The notes below the pieces were generated by a model. That model ran no database searches. It was given only the letters and a program-made list of their open reading frames with translations, and had not been told where the DNA came from. Position numbers and translations under genes: made by a program. Shown here piece by piece: positions 34,575-43,619 of a stretch of DNA of 64,000 nucleotides. Source of the DNA: G963677445 sp963678275 (lineage in GTDB: Bacteria > Bacteroidota > Ignavibacteria > Ignavibacteriales > Melioribacteraceae); the NCBI GenBank assembly GCA_963678275.1, contig OY782765.1:2790001-2854000 (forward strand), written 5' to 3'. The number at the start of each line of letters is the position of its first letter. Within the stretch, counting starts at the first letter, position 1.

Positions 34575-34804
34575 TTTTTTTAATACTTCGAATATTCATC
34601 AGCATAATTTGGATATTTACTTATAAAGATTTTAGGGAATGTCTAAATGATCTTAAAAAATTAAAAAGAACAAAAGAAGAAAACGAAGCTGAATATATTA
34701 TGAAATCACGCGATGCTATTGCTTTTTGTTTTGGCACAATCTTTTCGTTTGGAATGATGATTTTTAATATTCTACTCTTATTTGGTTTTATCACACTTGA
34801 ATAA
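34571..34804 (+). CDS. Putative immunity protein to the RHS tip
   Basis: A 77-residue protein with an N-terminal membrane helix (FLILRIFISIIWIFTY), a charged middle (DLKKLKRTKEENEAEYIMKS) and a C-terminal helix (AFCFGTIFSFGMMIFNILLLFGFI). ATG 34571 overlaps the tip stop codon as ATGA. Position and size fit a cognate immunity protein. The family is not recognised, so the role is inferred from context. A two-helix membrane protein suggests the tip might act at the membrane. Confidence 0.55.
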   Translation: MIFLILRIFISIIWIFTYKDFRECLNDLKKLKRTKEENEAEYIMKSRDAIAFCFGTIFSFGMMIFNILLLFGFITLE

Positions 34805-34833
34805 GAAATTATCTATTAATGCTATAATTTAAT

Positions 34834-34878
34834 TTTGTAACAGAAAGGGTGCGATCCCCATTCTGTTACAAATTTTTT
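34834..34878 (+). terminator. Rho-independent terminator after the immunity gene
   Basis: TTTGTAACAGAA pairs with TTCTGTTACAAA around a 15-base loop, and a run of T follows (34870-34877). Confidence 0.85.
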
Positions 34879-34946
34879 CATATTTGAATAATATTGTCAT
34901 AACAACATCTAAAATATAAAATCATCCCATCCGCTTTACCCCCTCC

Positions 34947-34980
34947 CCCCTTTGCCCCTCACTTGCTGAATTGGTATATT
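34947..34980 (+). promoter_or_regulatory. Promoter of lon within the right 32-bp repeat
   Basis: TTGCCC at 34952-34957 and TATATT at 34975-34980 are separated by 17 bases, a good sigma-70-like arrangement, 38 bases before the lon ATG. The first 32 bases are the right copy of the direct repeat. Confidence 0.6.
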
Positions 34981-35017
34981 TAAAGTTTAGTTTAAATGAA
35001 ATAAGAAACGGTGAAAA

Positions 35018-37468
35018 ATGGAAGAACAGGATAACAACCTGCAGAATGAATATGAAGTAATAGAAAATATACCGAAGATATTGCCTGTGCTGCCCCTGAG
35101 GGATAATGTAATATTTCCTTACATGATCTTCCCTGTGCTGGTGGGACGGGAACAATCGATAAAAGCGGCAAATTACAGCATCGAAAGGTCAAAATATATA
35201 TTCCTCAGCGCTCAGAAAAAACCGAACATTGAAGAACCGATGTCGGATGATATATTCAGGGAAGGCACAATTGCCAAAATTATCCAGATACTGAAACTTC
35301 CCAACGGACTGATGAAAATTCTGGTTGACGGACTTATCCAGGGAAAGATAAACCGGTTTACAGCCAACAATGAATTTTTTGAAGCTGAAGTTGAAATTGT
35401 AATGCCTGAAGTTACCGAACATAAAGAGCTGAACGCTCTTATCAGGCAGATGACAAATCTTTTCAAAGAGTATGTAAAGATAAACAGAAGCATTCCCTCG
35501 GAAGCGCTCAGCGCCTATGAAAATATTGATGAAGCTGACCGTAAGCTTTTTTACGTCTCCGCTAATATCAACCAGTCAATTGAGGTGAAACAGTCTGTCC
35601 TTCAAAAATTCACATTAAAGGACCAGCTATATGAAGTTATAAAAATCCTCAGCTCCGAAATTGATATTCTCCAGGTTGAAAAGGAGATCGAATCGAAGGT
35701 GCAGGAAAATATAGCCCGCACACAGAGGAAGTTTATCATCCAGGAGCAGATAAGGATACTTCAGGATGAACTTGGGGATGAGGAGGAAATTTCCCCCGAA
35801 TTCGCCAAACTGAAGGAAAGAATAAACAAAGCTAAAATGCCGAAGGAAGCGAGGGACAAAACCCTTGAGGAACTCAACAAACTTAAAAAAACTCCCCCCA
35901 ATTCTCCCGAGTCCACTGTAATACGCAATTACATGGACTGGATGATTGAGGTGCCCTGGAATAAAAAAACCAAAGATAATCTTGACCTTGAAAATGTAAA
36001 AAGGATTCTGGATGAAGACCACTTCGGACTGGAAAAACCGAAGGAAAGGATACTTGAACATATCGCGGTTCTGAACCTTGTAAAAAATATGAGGGGTCAG
36101 ATATTATGTTTTGTGGGCCCTCCCGGGGTGGGTAAAACATCGCTGGGCAAATCTATCGCCCGCGCCCTCGGACGCAAATTTGTAAGGATAAGCCTCGGCG
36201 GAGTGCGTGATGAAGCTGAAATACGGGGACACCGCAGAACATATATCGGTTCCATGCCGGGAAAAATACTCCAGTCGATGAAAAAAGCGAAAACGGTAAA
36301 CCCTGTTATGCTTTTTGATGAAATTGATAAAATGAGTATGGATTTCAGGGGCGATCCCTCCTCGGCTATGCTGGAAGTCCTCGATCCGGAACAGAACCAT
36401 ACATTCAATGATCATTATCTCGATGTAGATTACGACCTCTCAAAGGTGATGTTCATAACCACAGCCAACGTAAGATATAACATTCCCCTTCCTCTTCAGG
36501 ACAGGATGGAGATAATAGAACTTCCCGGTTATCTTGAATTTGAAAAACGTGAAATAGCCAAAAGGCATATAATACCCAAGCAGATGAAATTTAACGGCCT
36601 CGAAAAATTCGGAATAAATTTCGCCGACAAGGGGCTCGATAAGATTATCCGCGAATACACACGCGAGGCGGGAGTGAGAAACCTGGAAAGGGAGATCGCT
36701 TCTGTAATGAGAAAAACCGCCCGTGAAATTGTTTCGGATAAAGTAAAAAAAGGGGAAAAGGGAAAAACAAAATTCACCATCGATGATAAAGCGGTGGAAA
36801 AATTCCTCGGCGTTCCCCGTTTCCGCGCTAAAAGGACACTTAATAAACCTGTTGTCGGAAGTGTGACCGGCCTGGCCTGGACAAGCGTCGGAGGGGATAT
36901 CCTCCAGGTTGACGCGGCTATTATGACAGGCAGTGAAAAGCTCACCCTTACAGGCAAACTTGGCGATGTGATGAAAGAATCGGCCCGCGCGGCGCTCAGT
37001 TACCTGAAATCGAACGCGGAGGAATTCGGACTGGAAGCCAATTTCAGCAAACAGAAAGAGATTCATATTCACCTGCCTGAAGGCTCCATACCGAAAGATG
37101 GCCCTTCGGCGGGAATCACTATGACGATGGCGATGTTCTCGGCAGTCAGCGGACTTCCCGCGAAAGCAGACGTCGCAATGACAGGCGAAATCACACTCCG
37201 CGGAAAGGTTATCCCCATAGGGGGCCTGAACGAAAAACTTATCGCGGCAAAACTTAACGGCATAAAAACAGTTATTATCCCGAAAGAAAATGAAAAAGAC
37301 CTCGTGGAAATTAAACCGGCGGTTAAAGAAGGTCTGGAGATCATTCCCGTTGAAACCATAAAAGAAGCGATGAAGCCGGTTTTCGGAAAAACTCCCCGCA
37401 GAAAACCGCAAAAAAGAACAACCGAATCAAACGAAAGTATTTCTGAAGAACAATCTGAAGAAAAATAA
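35018..37468 (+). CDS. lon: ATP-dependent protease Lon
   Basis: An 816-residue LonA protease. The N-terminal LON substrate-binding domain (about 20-215, LPVLPLRDNVIFPYMIFPVLVGR) is followed by a helical region, the AAA+ module with Walker A GPPGVGKTSLG (about 367) and Walker B VMLFDEIDKM (about 430), and the C-terminal peptidase with PKDGPSAGITM holding the catalytic Ser (about 697) and the Lys (about 740) in GGLNEKLIAA. A short Lys/Glu-rich tail ends the protein. It degrades misfolded and regulatory proteins in the cytoplasm. It is followed 2 bases later by the msrC-like gene and then dnaX, so the three may be one operon driven from 34947-34980. Confidence 0.98.
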   Translation: MEEQDNNLQNEYEVIENIPKILPVLPLRDNVIFPYMIFPVLVGREQSIKAANYSIERSKYIFLSAQKKPNIEEPMSDDIFREGTIAKIIQILKLPNGLMKILVDGLIQGKINRFTANNEFFEAEVEIVMPEVTEHKELNALIRQMTNLFKEYVKINRSIPSEALSAYENIDEADRKLFYVSANINQSIEVKQSVLQKFTLKDQLYEVIKILSSEIDILQVEKEIESKVQENIARTQRKFIIQEQIRILQDELGDEEEISPEFAKLKERINKAKMPKEARDKTLEELNKLKKTPPNSPESTVIRNYMDWMIEVPWNKKTKDNLDLENVKRILDEDHFGLEKPKERILEHIAVLNLVKNMRGQILCFVGPPGVGKTSLGKSIARALGRKFVRISLGGVRDEAEIRGHRRTYIGSMPGKILQSMKKAKTVNPVMLFDEIDKMSMDFRGDPSSAMLEVLDPEQNHTFNDHYLDVDYDLSKVMFITTANVRYNIPLPLQDRMEIIELPGYLEFEKREIAKRHIIPKQMKFNGLEKFGINFADKGLDKIIREYTREAGVRNLEREIASVMRKTAREIVSDKVKKGEKGKTKFTIDDKAVEKFLGVPRFRAKRTLNKPVVGSVTGLAWTSVGGDILQVDAAIMTGSEKLTLTGKLGDVMKESARAALSYLKSNAEEFGLEANFSKQKEIHIHLPEGSIPKDGPSAGITMTMAMFSAVSGLPAKADVAMTGEITLRGKVIPIGGLNEKLIAAKLNGIKTVIIPKENEKDLVEIKPAVKEGLEIIPVETIKEAMKPVFGKTPRRKPQKRTTESNESISEEQSEEK

Positions 37469-37470
37469 AT

Positions 37471-37980
37471 ATGTCTCATTCAATAAACATAAAGAGCGCC
37501 GCCTCTAAAGAAGATATATATACTGCGCTTCTGCCGCAGGTGAAGGCTCTCGTCAGCAGCAAAGAACCTGTTACAACGGCGCTTGCGAATGTGGCGGCGG
37601 CTTTGAGTCAGGCATTCGAAAAAATTAGCTGGGCCGGATTTTACATCTTCAGGGATGACATTTTATGGCTCGGCCCTTTTATCGGCAAAACCGCCTGCAC
37701 CGCTATCAAACCGGGCAGCGGTGTCTGCGGAACAGCATTCGCGAAAGGAGAGACAATCATTGTGCCCGATGTCGATAAATTCCCCGGTCATATCGCGTGC
37801 GATTCCGGCTCTCGTTCTGAAATTGTCGTTCCCCTGGCAGGAAATAAAAAAATCATCGGCGTACTTGATCTTGACAGCTACGACTGTTCCACATTTGACG
37901 AAACTGATAAAAAGTACCTGGAAGATTTTTGCGGGATATTAAAAAATAAACTTGATCTCGATAATTATATCATCACTTAA
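37471..37980 (+). CDS. msrC: Free methionine-(R)-sulfoxide reductase (GAF)
   Basis: A 169-residue GAF-fold protein. The family's three cysteines are visible: GSGVCGTAFAKGE (about residue 89), and IACDSGSRSEIVVPL (about 110), with the other Cys in KTACTAIKPG (about 75). WAGFYIF and DIDSYDC-type segments (LDLDSYDCSTFDE) match the fRMsr group. The enzyme reduces free methionine-R-sulfoxide with thioredoxin. The start lies 2 bases after the lon stop, a tight operon that pairs protein quality control with oxidative repair. Confidence 0.92.
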   Translation: MSHSINIKSAASKEDIYTALLPQVKALVSSKEPVTTALANVAAALSQAFEKISWAGFYIFRDDILWLGPFIGKTACTAIKPGSGVCGTAFAKGETIIVPDVDKFPGHIACDSGSRSEIVVPLAGNKKIIGVLDLDSYDCSTFDETDKKYLEDFCGILKNKLDLDNYIIT

Positions 37981-37995
37981 CACAGCAGGAAATAT

Positions 37996-39690
37996 ATGAG
38001 CAGTTATATTGTTACAGCAAGAAAATGGCGGCCGCAGACTTTCATGGAAGTTATAGGGCAGGAACACATTTCCCGCACACTGATAAACGCGGTAAAAAAT
38101 AAACGTATCGCGCACGCCTATCTTTTTGCCGGACCGAGGGGTGTGGGAAAAACAACCACCGCCAGAATTCTCGCCAAAACATTAAACTGCCTCGACCGCC
38201 AGGATGGGGAACCCTGCAACAAATGTGATATGTGCAAAGCCTTCCTCGCCGCCCAGACGATGGATATAATAGAAATTGATGGAGCTTCCAACCGCAGAAT
38301 TGAAGAGATAAGAACCCTGAGAGAATCGGTAAAATATGCCCCGACCCGCGGATCATATAAAGTTTATATCATCGATGAAGTGCACATGCTGACCACTGAA
38401 TCATTCAACGCCCTTCTTAAAACCCTTGAAGAACCGCCGGAACATACCATATTTATTTTCGCCACCACCGATGTGCACAAGGTCCCCGCGACCATCATTT
38501 CCCGCTGCCAGCGTTTTGATTTCAGGCGTATTGAAATACGCGATATTAAATCACTGCTCAGTAAAATTGCCGCGGCCGAAAGTATCAGCATCGATGATGA
38601 ATCCCTTACCATCATAGCGAAAAAAGCGGATGGTGCTCTAAGGGACGCCCAGAGCCTTTTCGACCAGGTAATTTCATTCTGTGGAACTGATGTAAAAGCT
38701 GATATCCTGAAGGAGATGCTCAACCTTATCGATGAAGAAACTTATTTCGATCTTTCAGACGCGATTCTTTCTACCGAATTCAAACAGGCTTTCCATTTAA
38801 CCTCACGCATTTATGACAACGGGTGGAATTTTATCGACTTTATGAATGGCCTGATTGAACATTTCCGTAATATACTCACCGTTATAATCCGAAAGGACAC
38901 AAAACTTATTGAAGCGGCCGAAATTTATCATGAACGATATCTTACCTACAAGGATAAATTCTCCGAAGGCGATATGCTCAGGATACTTACATTCCTGAAC
39001 AAAACCCTCTACGAACTGAAAAGCAGTCAGAACCAGAGACTCAAACTTGAGGTGTCACTCGCCCAGATGATCGGATTTGAAAAATCGGAAACAATTACAA
39101 ACCTTATTAATAACCTGGGGAATTCACCATCTTCATTTTTGTCTGCTGAAAAAAAAAAGACTGAGGTAAGAGAAGAGCCGAAAGAAGAAAAACCAATTCA
39201 GCTTATAAAACCGGAAGAGCCTGAAATCAAACTTCCTCCTCCCCCGCCCCCTCTGCCACCGGAGGAACGGGCAGCGATCAAAGAAGAAACTGAGGATAAA
39301 GAGATAGAGGAAAAACCGGCTCCGTCCAGAACAGGTAAAAACATTACCGATGACTGGAGCTTTTTTGTTGAAACTGTTAATTCGGAAAGATTTGGCATCG
39401 GCTCACATCTTTTGCGTTCTGCCGTTAAAGAGGTAAGTGGAAAAGATATAATTGTTAATGTTAGCAGTGAGGACGCCGAAATTCTTGATCAGAAAGACAA
39501 GCTGACATTTCTTACCCAAACCGCGGAAAAACTTTACGGCACAGGTTACTCGTTTACTTTTAATGTAGCGAAATTTGATGAACTGCCCGTCCCGGAAGAA
39601 CATACTGAATCGGCAGAAGATATTATATTGGAAGATACACCTCTGACAACCGCGCTGAAAGATATCCTCTCAGCAAGAGAAATAGGATAG
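37996..39690 (+). CDS. dnaX: DNA polymerase III subunit gamma/tau
   Basis: A 564-residue clamp-loader ATPase. Walker A is GPRGVGKTTTARIL (about 46-59), the zinc module is CLDRQDGEPCNKCDMC (about 64-79), Walker B/sensor is IIDEVHMLTTESFNALLKTLEEPPEHTIFIFATTD and ISRCQRFDF, and domain III follows to about 375. After a Lys-rich A10 codon tract (39149-39158, about residue 385-388) comes a Glu/Pro-rich linker including PPPPPPLPPEER and a C-terminal domain probably equivalent to tau domain V. A frameshift at the A-tract would give a short gamma form (see the regulatory entry). The gene is about 15 bases downstream of msrC. Confidence 0.97.
   Translation: MSSYIVTARKWRPQTFMEVIGQEHISRTLINAVKNKRIAHAYLFAGPRGVGKTTTARILAKTLNCLDRQDGEPCNKCDMCKAFLAAQTMDIIEIDGASNRRIEEIRTLRESVKYAPTRGSYKVYIIDEVHMLTTESFNALLKTLEEPPEHTIFIFATTDVHKVPATIISRCQRFDFRRIEIRDIKSLLSKIAAAESISIDDESLTIIAKKADGALRDAQSLFDQVISFCGTDVKADILKEMLNLIDEETYFDLSDAILSTEFKQAFHLTSRIYDNGWNFIDFMNGLIEHFRNILTVIIRKDTKLIEAAEIYHERYLTYKDKFSEGDMLRILTFLNKTLYELKSSQNQRLKLEVSLAQMIGFEKSETITNLINNLGNSPSSFLSAEKKKTEVREEPKEEKPIQLIKPEEPEIKLPPPPPPLPPEERAAIKEETEDKEIEEKPAPSRTGKNITDDWSFFVETVNSERFGIGSHLLRSAVKEVSGKDIIVNVSSEDAEILDQKDKLTFLTQTAEKLYGTGYSFTFNVAKFDELPVPEEHTESAEDIILEDTPLTTALKDILSAREIG
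39149..39164 (+). promoter_or_regulatory. Putative dnaX slippery site (gamma production)
   Basis: Ten A residues lead to G, placing the heptamer A-AAA-AAG at 39153-39159 in the correct zero-frame phase. A -1 shift reads GAC then the stop TGA (39162-39164); a +1 shift also stops at TAA (39167-39169). Either would make a gamma-like protein of about 389 residues. No clear downstream stem is seen, so transcriptional slippage is as possible as ribosomal frameshifting. Confidence 0.6.
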
Positions 39691-40163
39691 ATAATTGATA
39701 ATTAAAAAATGGCCAATTTCAGAATTCCTGATGCCGGTAATAAAAAACAATAACTTACAGGGGCTCATTCGCAAAATAATAAGGGAGATAATTTGATGAA
39801 GAAACACTTGGGGCAAGTCTTTCTGTATTTTATCGAATAATGTTCAGAACCAATATATCAACATTGTATTATTTTCTAAAATGATATAATTTGAACGCCT
39901 TTTTATACATCTTCTACAGAGAAGTTTTCCAGGTTGTCTATCATATTCCACCCCATAGAACGTTCCGTACAAAATGGGACCTATACAAGGTTTTTTATCT
40001 CATTTGCCTTGTAGAGACAATAATTATTGGCTCTATGTGAATTATAGTGGGTAATTGAATTTGAGTCAGCAAAAAACCAGGTTGAACATTGATGAAATTT
40101 TCTTTGTCTCTAAAACCTCCGGTTCTTTTTCCGGTTAACTGAATTTTAACGCTTATTTGATTC
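39691..40163. repeat. Non-coding spacer with an inverted copy of the CTACAAGG repeat
   Basis: Bases about 39890-40030 are, in reverse orientation, a diverged copy of the segment at 52500-52660: TTGTAGAGACAATAATT, CCCATAGAACGTTCC and CATCTTCTACAGAGAAG. No gene is seen. The last 8 bases, TTTGATTC (40156-40163), are the left target duplication of the IS1595 element. Confidence 0.6.
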
Positions 40164-40391
40164 GGCTAAGTTCTAATAATAACAGCATTTTGTTTGAATA
40201 GTTGAAAAAGATCATATGCCTGATCAGTTGCCAAGATCGCCAAGAACCACTGTAATAAGGTTTGTTTATTCATACGGATATTATCTACATATGCATACCA
40301 GTTCAAATAGTTCTGCAAATATTTTGAACTTACTCCATTAAAGGGACGCAAAAATTTCGGTAGTGTAAATAATTTGGTGTAAATGGTTTTT

Positions 40392-40438
40392 CGGGGGGAA
40401 AGGGGCTGAGGACGTAGTCCTCAGCCCCTTTCCCCCCG
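40392..40438. terminator. Perfect 22-bp hairpin inside the IS256 left end
   Basis: CGGGGGGAAAGGGG-CTGAGGAC and its exact complement enclose only GTA. It sits between the left terminal repeat and the transposase start. It may block readthrough transcription into the transposase or occlude translation of such transcripts; no long T run follows, so classical termination is uncertain. Confidence 0.6.
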
Positions 40439-40508
40439 TCGCGAAAAATTTGTGGGCTCTGAAAGCCTCAAATGAGTATATTTAAAAATCATTTATATAG
40501 GAGTTATT

Positions 40509-41735
40509 TTGAAATTACCACAAGAAGTTTTAGACCAGCTAATGGCTGATTTGGAAAACGTAAAGTCCTATGATGACCTGATGGGTAAAAACGGGGCGAT
40601 TAAAAAACTTATTAAATCTTCTATTGAGAAACTCCTTGATGCGGAGTTAACTAATCATCTTGGCTACCCGAAAGATTCCCCGATCGGAAATAATAGCGGG
40701 AATAGCAGAAATGGGAAAAGAAGCAAAACAATAATATCTGAAAATGGTAAGTTAGAGATAAATATACCAAGAGACCGTAATTCTACATTTGATCCTGTAT
40801 TGATTGAAAAATACAAAAGAACTGTAGGACCCATAGAAGATAAAATAATATCGATGTATGCAAAAGGAATGACAACCCGTGATATACAATCTCATATAGA
40901 AGAGATATATGGTCTTGATATCTCTCCAACAACTATTTCTAATATCACAAATGCAATGGTAGATCATGCACGGCAATGGCAGGATCGGGCGCTTCAAGAT
41001 ATCTACACAATCGTCTATTTTGACGCTATTCACTATAAAGTAAGGCTGGAAGGCAAAGTTGTTTCAAAAGCAGCGTATACATGCCTTGGAGTTGATATAG
41101 AAGGACATAAGGACCTTCTGGGGCTCTGGATCGGTGAAGCTGAAGGGGCTAATTTCTGGTTGGCTATTCTAACCGAATTACGCAACAGAGGAGTTAAAGA
41201 TATTCTTATTTCTTGTGTTGATGGCCTTAAAGGATTTCCTGAAGCCATTGAGTCTGTGTTCCCTGAATGCCAGGTTCAACAGTGTGTTATTCACCAAATC
41301 CGTAACACAATAAAATATGTTGCTTCTAAAAACCAGAAAGAATTTTTGAATGATCTTAAGTTAGTATACAAAGCTCCAACTGAAAAATCTGCCCTTGCCG
41401 AGCTTGATAATCTTGAAGCTAAATGGGGTAAAAAATATCCTTACCCGATAAATTCATGGAGAAAAAACTGGGCGAATCTCTCTGCTTATTTTAAGTATCC
41501 TGAAGAAATAAGAACTCTTATTTATACAACTAATCCTGTTGAAAATGTTCACAGACAGTTTAGAAAAGTTACTAAGTCAAAAAGTTTGTTCCCTAATGAT
41601 GACGCCTTGCTTAAAATACTTTATCTTTCTTATATTGATCTAAGTAAAAAATGGAGTGTGCCCATTCGTAATTGGTCCTTCATTTTTTCTCAGCTCTCTA
41701 TTTTTTTTGATGAAAGGCTGAAGCCTTTCATCTAG
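40509..41735 (+). CDS. IS256-family transposase
   Basis: A 408-residue mutator-type transposase, full length for the family: LMGKNGAIKKLIKSSIEKLLDAELTNHLGY at the N-terminus, NSRNGKRSKTI, GMTTRDIQSHIEEIYG (helix-turn-helix), then the DDE domain with VYFDAIHYKVR, ISCVDGLKGFPEAIESVFP and TTNPVENVHRQFRK, where D, D and E are present. The start is TTG 40509 with AGGAG 5 bases upstream; the usual ATG is missing. A hairpin (41709-41732) overlaps its stop codon. The element is intact and potentially active. It catalyses cut-and-paste or circle-forming transposition. Confidence 0.95.
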   Translation: MKLPQEVLDQLMADLENVKSYDDLMGKNGAIKKLIKSSIEKLLDAELTNHLGYPKDSPIGNNSGNSRNGKRSKTIISENGKLEINIPRDRNSTFDPVLIEKYKRTVGPIEDKIISMYAKGMTTRDIQSHIEEIYGLDISPTTISNITNAMVDHARQWQDRALQDIYTIVYFDAIHYKVRLEGKVVSKAAYTCLGVDIEGHKDLLGLWIGEAEGANFWLAILTELRNRGVKDILISCVDGLKGFPEAIESVFPECQVQQCVIHQIRNTIKYVASKNQKEFLNDLKLVYKAPTEKSALAELDNLEAKWGKKYPYPINSWRKNWANLSAYFKYPEEIRTLIYTTNPVENVHRQFRKVTKSKSLFPNDDALLKILYLSYIDLSKKWSVPIRNWSFIFSQLSIFFDERLKPFI

Positions 41736-42666
41736 ATGTTTTCCATTTACACAAAATATTTTACACTCTCAAAATTTCCTTATTTGTGAGTGTACATTGT
41801 TCACTTTCTGCAAATTAACGGTTTTATCATTTTTATCAACATGATCCCCGGATTTTACAGTTTTGTGTTTTATCGATCTGTTTTCTTTCGCGAAAGCCTT
41901 ATATGAAGGGTGTTTGTCTGTTATCAATACAACATCACCGGATAGCTTGCCCTCCAAAGATTTCTCTATTTCTTCCTTACTCAGACGTTTTGATTCTACG
42001 GCTTTCAGATACTTTCTTCCGCTCCGCTCTACTGCTGTTAATACTTGAACCGTTGTGATTTCCGATTCCCCTTGATTACGTTTGAAGTCGCTTCCTCTTT
42101 TTCTTGGCTTCCGCTCTAAGTTTTTTGATCCTTTATTATTTACCGGTAGCTCTAATTCATCACATTCTACTTCCGATGTCAACTCCCCGGGAGCATATTG
42201 TTCTAAGGAACTCAGTATCTTGTGTCGCCAATCAAAACTCGTTTGTATGCTTATGCCCAACTCCGAGGCTATCTTTTTTATCGGCTTCCCTTCTTCCATA
42301 CAGCGTAAATATGATTGCCACTTCTTCTTTAGTTTTATATCATACAACGGTGTACCCGTCGTTTCGCTGTACCATCTTTTACACTCATTACAACGATACA
42401 TCTGCACACCCTTTTGTTTGCCCCTTTTATAGACATTCTTCCCTCCGCAATGGGGACATGGTTTCTTTTTTCTTTTTCTTGTGACTTCTTCTTGGGCGAT
42501 TTCGAGTATCGACCCTTTTAGTTCTTGCTCTTGAAGTAATTCATCTAATAGTTCTTTTTGTGAAATATTAGGCAACTCGCTGAATAACAGCTTTATCTTT
42601 TTTCGTTTTTTCATACTGTTAATATAACAAATTTTGCGGTATTATTTAGAACTTAGCCTTTGATTC

Positions 42667-43174
42667 TATTATCCGGTTAGTCTTCTTTTTTCTAAAATTC
42701 TATTTCATTCCTCGCTGATATGACATATTTGTTTGAAACGCAAAATCGATATATTTCCCCTCATTCTTACCAAGGGATGATCTGTATTATTCATTTTTAT
42801 TGTCCCGTTAGGGACAAAATATTGGTAGAAAAAAAAGAAGAAAGCGTTCAAGTGTGCCGTCAGGTACACCATATTTCGACAGGTGTGTTGCAGTTTATAA
42901 GTGTATATTTCTGTCCATCAATAAATGGCTGTCCTTTCATTACCCACTGGATTTCATATAGAACCTAATTATTGTAGATATAGTTTATAAGACAAGACAA
43001 AATCCTTGTAGAGGATTCACAAACCACCCCGCATAATTAAATACCTTAAAACATCCCTGATAAATCCACATTTATGGCTAAAAAAAATCTTGTCACGCAA
43101 TAAATGGATAACAAATTCTTGTGATATTTTCTAAACTTATGCGATTTCATTTTGCGAGAGGAAAAGGAGTTCTG
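42667..43174. repeat. Non-coding spacer with protein-free repeat modules
   Basis: Contains TGTCCCGTTAGGGACAAAAT at 42799, GTGCCGTCAGGTACACCAT near 42856 (both recur at 59640-59745) and a CCTTGTAGAGGATTC module near 43000. No credible gene. Confidence 0.6.
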
Positions 43175-43426
43175 ATGATACATCAGGTAAAAATTCCGCA
43201 AAGCCTGTTTGGTCATGACTCGTCAAGCTTCGACTCTTACCAACACACTAACGCCAACATGTTGAGGATAATCCAGGGAGCAAAATTTGTCAAAAAGTCC
43301 GCCAATAACATGCTGCCGATAATTAAGCCGCGATTCAAAATTAATAAGCCGATGGAGTCAGAAAAAGAAAAGTTATCGGTTAGCTCAAGGATAGTCCTCC
43401 CCCGTCTTCAAAGAAAAACACTTTGA
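43175..43426 (+). CDS. Small hypothetical protein
   Basis: An 83-residue frame that starts at ATG 43175, with GGAG 5 bases before it, a good ribosome site. It has no signal or membrane segment, is basic (KFVKKSANNMLPIIKPRFKI) and of no recognised family. The last ~15 residues run into a dispersed palindrome, so the true C-terminus may have been replaced. It might not be expressed; the call rests on the ribosome site and on composition. Confidence 0.3.
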   Translation: MIHQVKIPQSLFGHDSSSFDSYQHTNANMLRIIQGAKFVKKSANNMLPIIKPRFKINKPMESEKEKLSVSSRIVLPRLQRKTL

Positions 43427-43518
43427 ATCCACCCCCTCCAAAGGGGGATAAAAGACGTAATGTCCCCCTTTGGAGGGGGTGGCCTCCGGTCGTTTTTTGC
43501 CGGAGGGCGGGGGAGGAT
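43392..43518. repeat. Nested palindrome
   Basis: An inner hairpin CCCCCTCCAAAGGGGGA / TCCCCCTTTGGAGGGGG (43431-43481) sits inside an outer pair TCCTCCCCCG / GCGGGGGAGGAT. It is a REP-like structure; a related but different palindrome lies near 60360-60485. Confidence 0.8.
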
Positions 43519-43619
43519 ACACCTTGAGTAAACACAAACCTTTTACATGACAATAATATTTTCTACTCGTTGATAAATTTCTTACCATTTTACGTAGAAT
43601 TTAACTGCCAACGGAATAA

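Larger units (their letters stand above)
40359..41770 (+). mobile_element. IS256-family insertion sequence inside the IS1595 transposase
   Basis: The terminal inverted repeats are 28 bp (GGTAGTGTAAATAATTTGG at the left, GAGAGTGTAAAATATTTTG read inward at the right, both continuing TGTAAATGG). The flanking AAAATTTC at 40351-40358 and 41771-41778 is an 8-bp target duplication. The length is 1412 bp, normal for IS256. Confidence 0.93.
40166..42614 (-). pseudogene. IS1595-family transposase, split by an IS256 insertion
   Basis: The N-terminal 281 residues (42614-41771) hold a zinc ribbon (CPHCGGKNVYKRG...YRCNECKRWY), a helix-turn-helix (IKKIASELGISIQTSFDWRHK) and the IS1595-type DDE domain start (EVECDELELPVNN, VVLITDKHPSYK). 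The C-terminal part lies beyond the inserted IS256 element (40350-40166: RPFNGVSSKYLQNYLNWY...). Removing the 1412-bp IS256 element and one 8-bp duplication restores one frame of 342 codons across KF|LRPFNG, so the gene was intact before insertion. It is now inactive. Confidence 0.93.
40164..42658 (-). mobile_element. IS1595-family insertion sequence, interrupted by IS256
   Basis: Inverted termini GGCTAAGTTCTAATAATA (left, 40164) and the complement ending at 42658 (GGCTAAGTTCTAAATAATA read inward). TTTGATTC is repeated on each side (40156-40163 and 42659-42666), an 8-bp target duplication as expected for IS1595. Without the nested element it would be about 1.08 kb. Confidence 0.9.

Noticed and set aside
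36440..37411. Long antisense frame (323 codons) opposite lon
   Set aside because: It is a shadow of the lon coding strand; lon motifs are unmistakable on the plus strand.
40166..40351. Separate small gene on the minus strand
   Set aside because: It is the C-terminal end of the interrupted IS1595 transposase, in frame once the IS256 element is removed.
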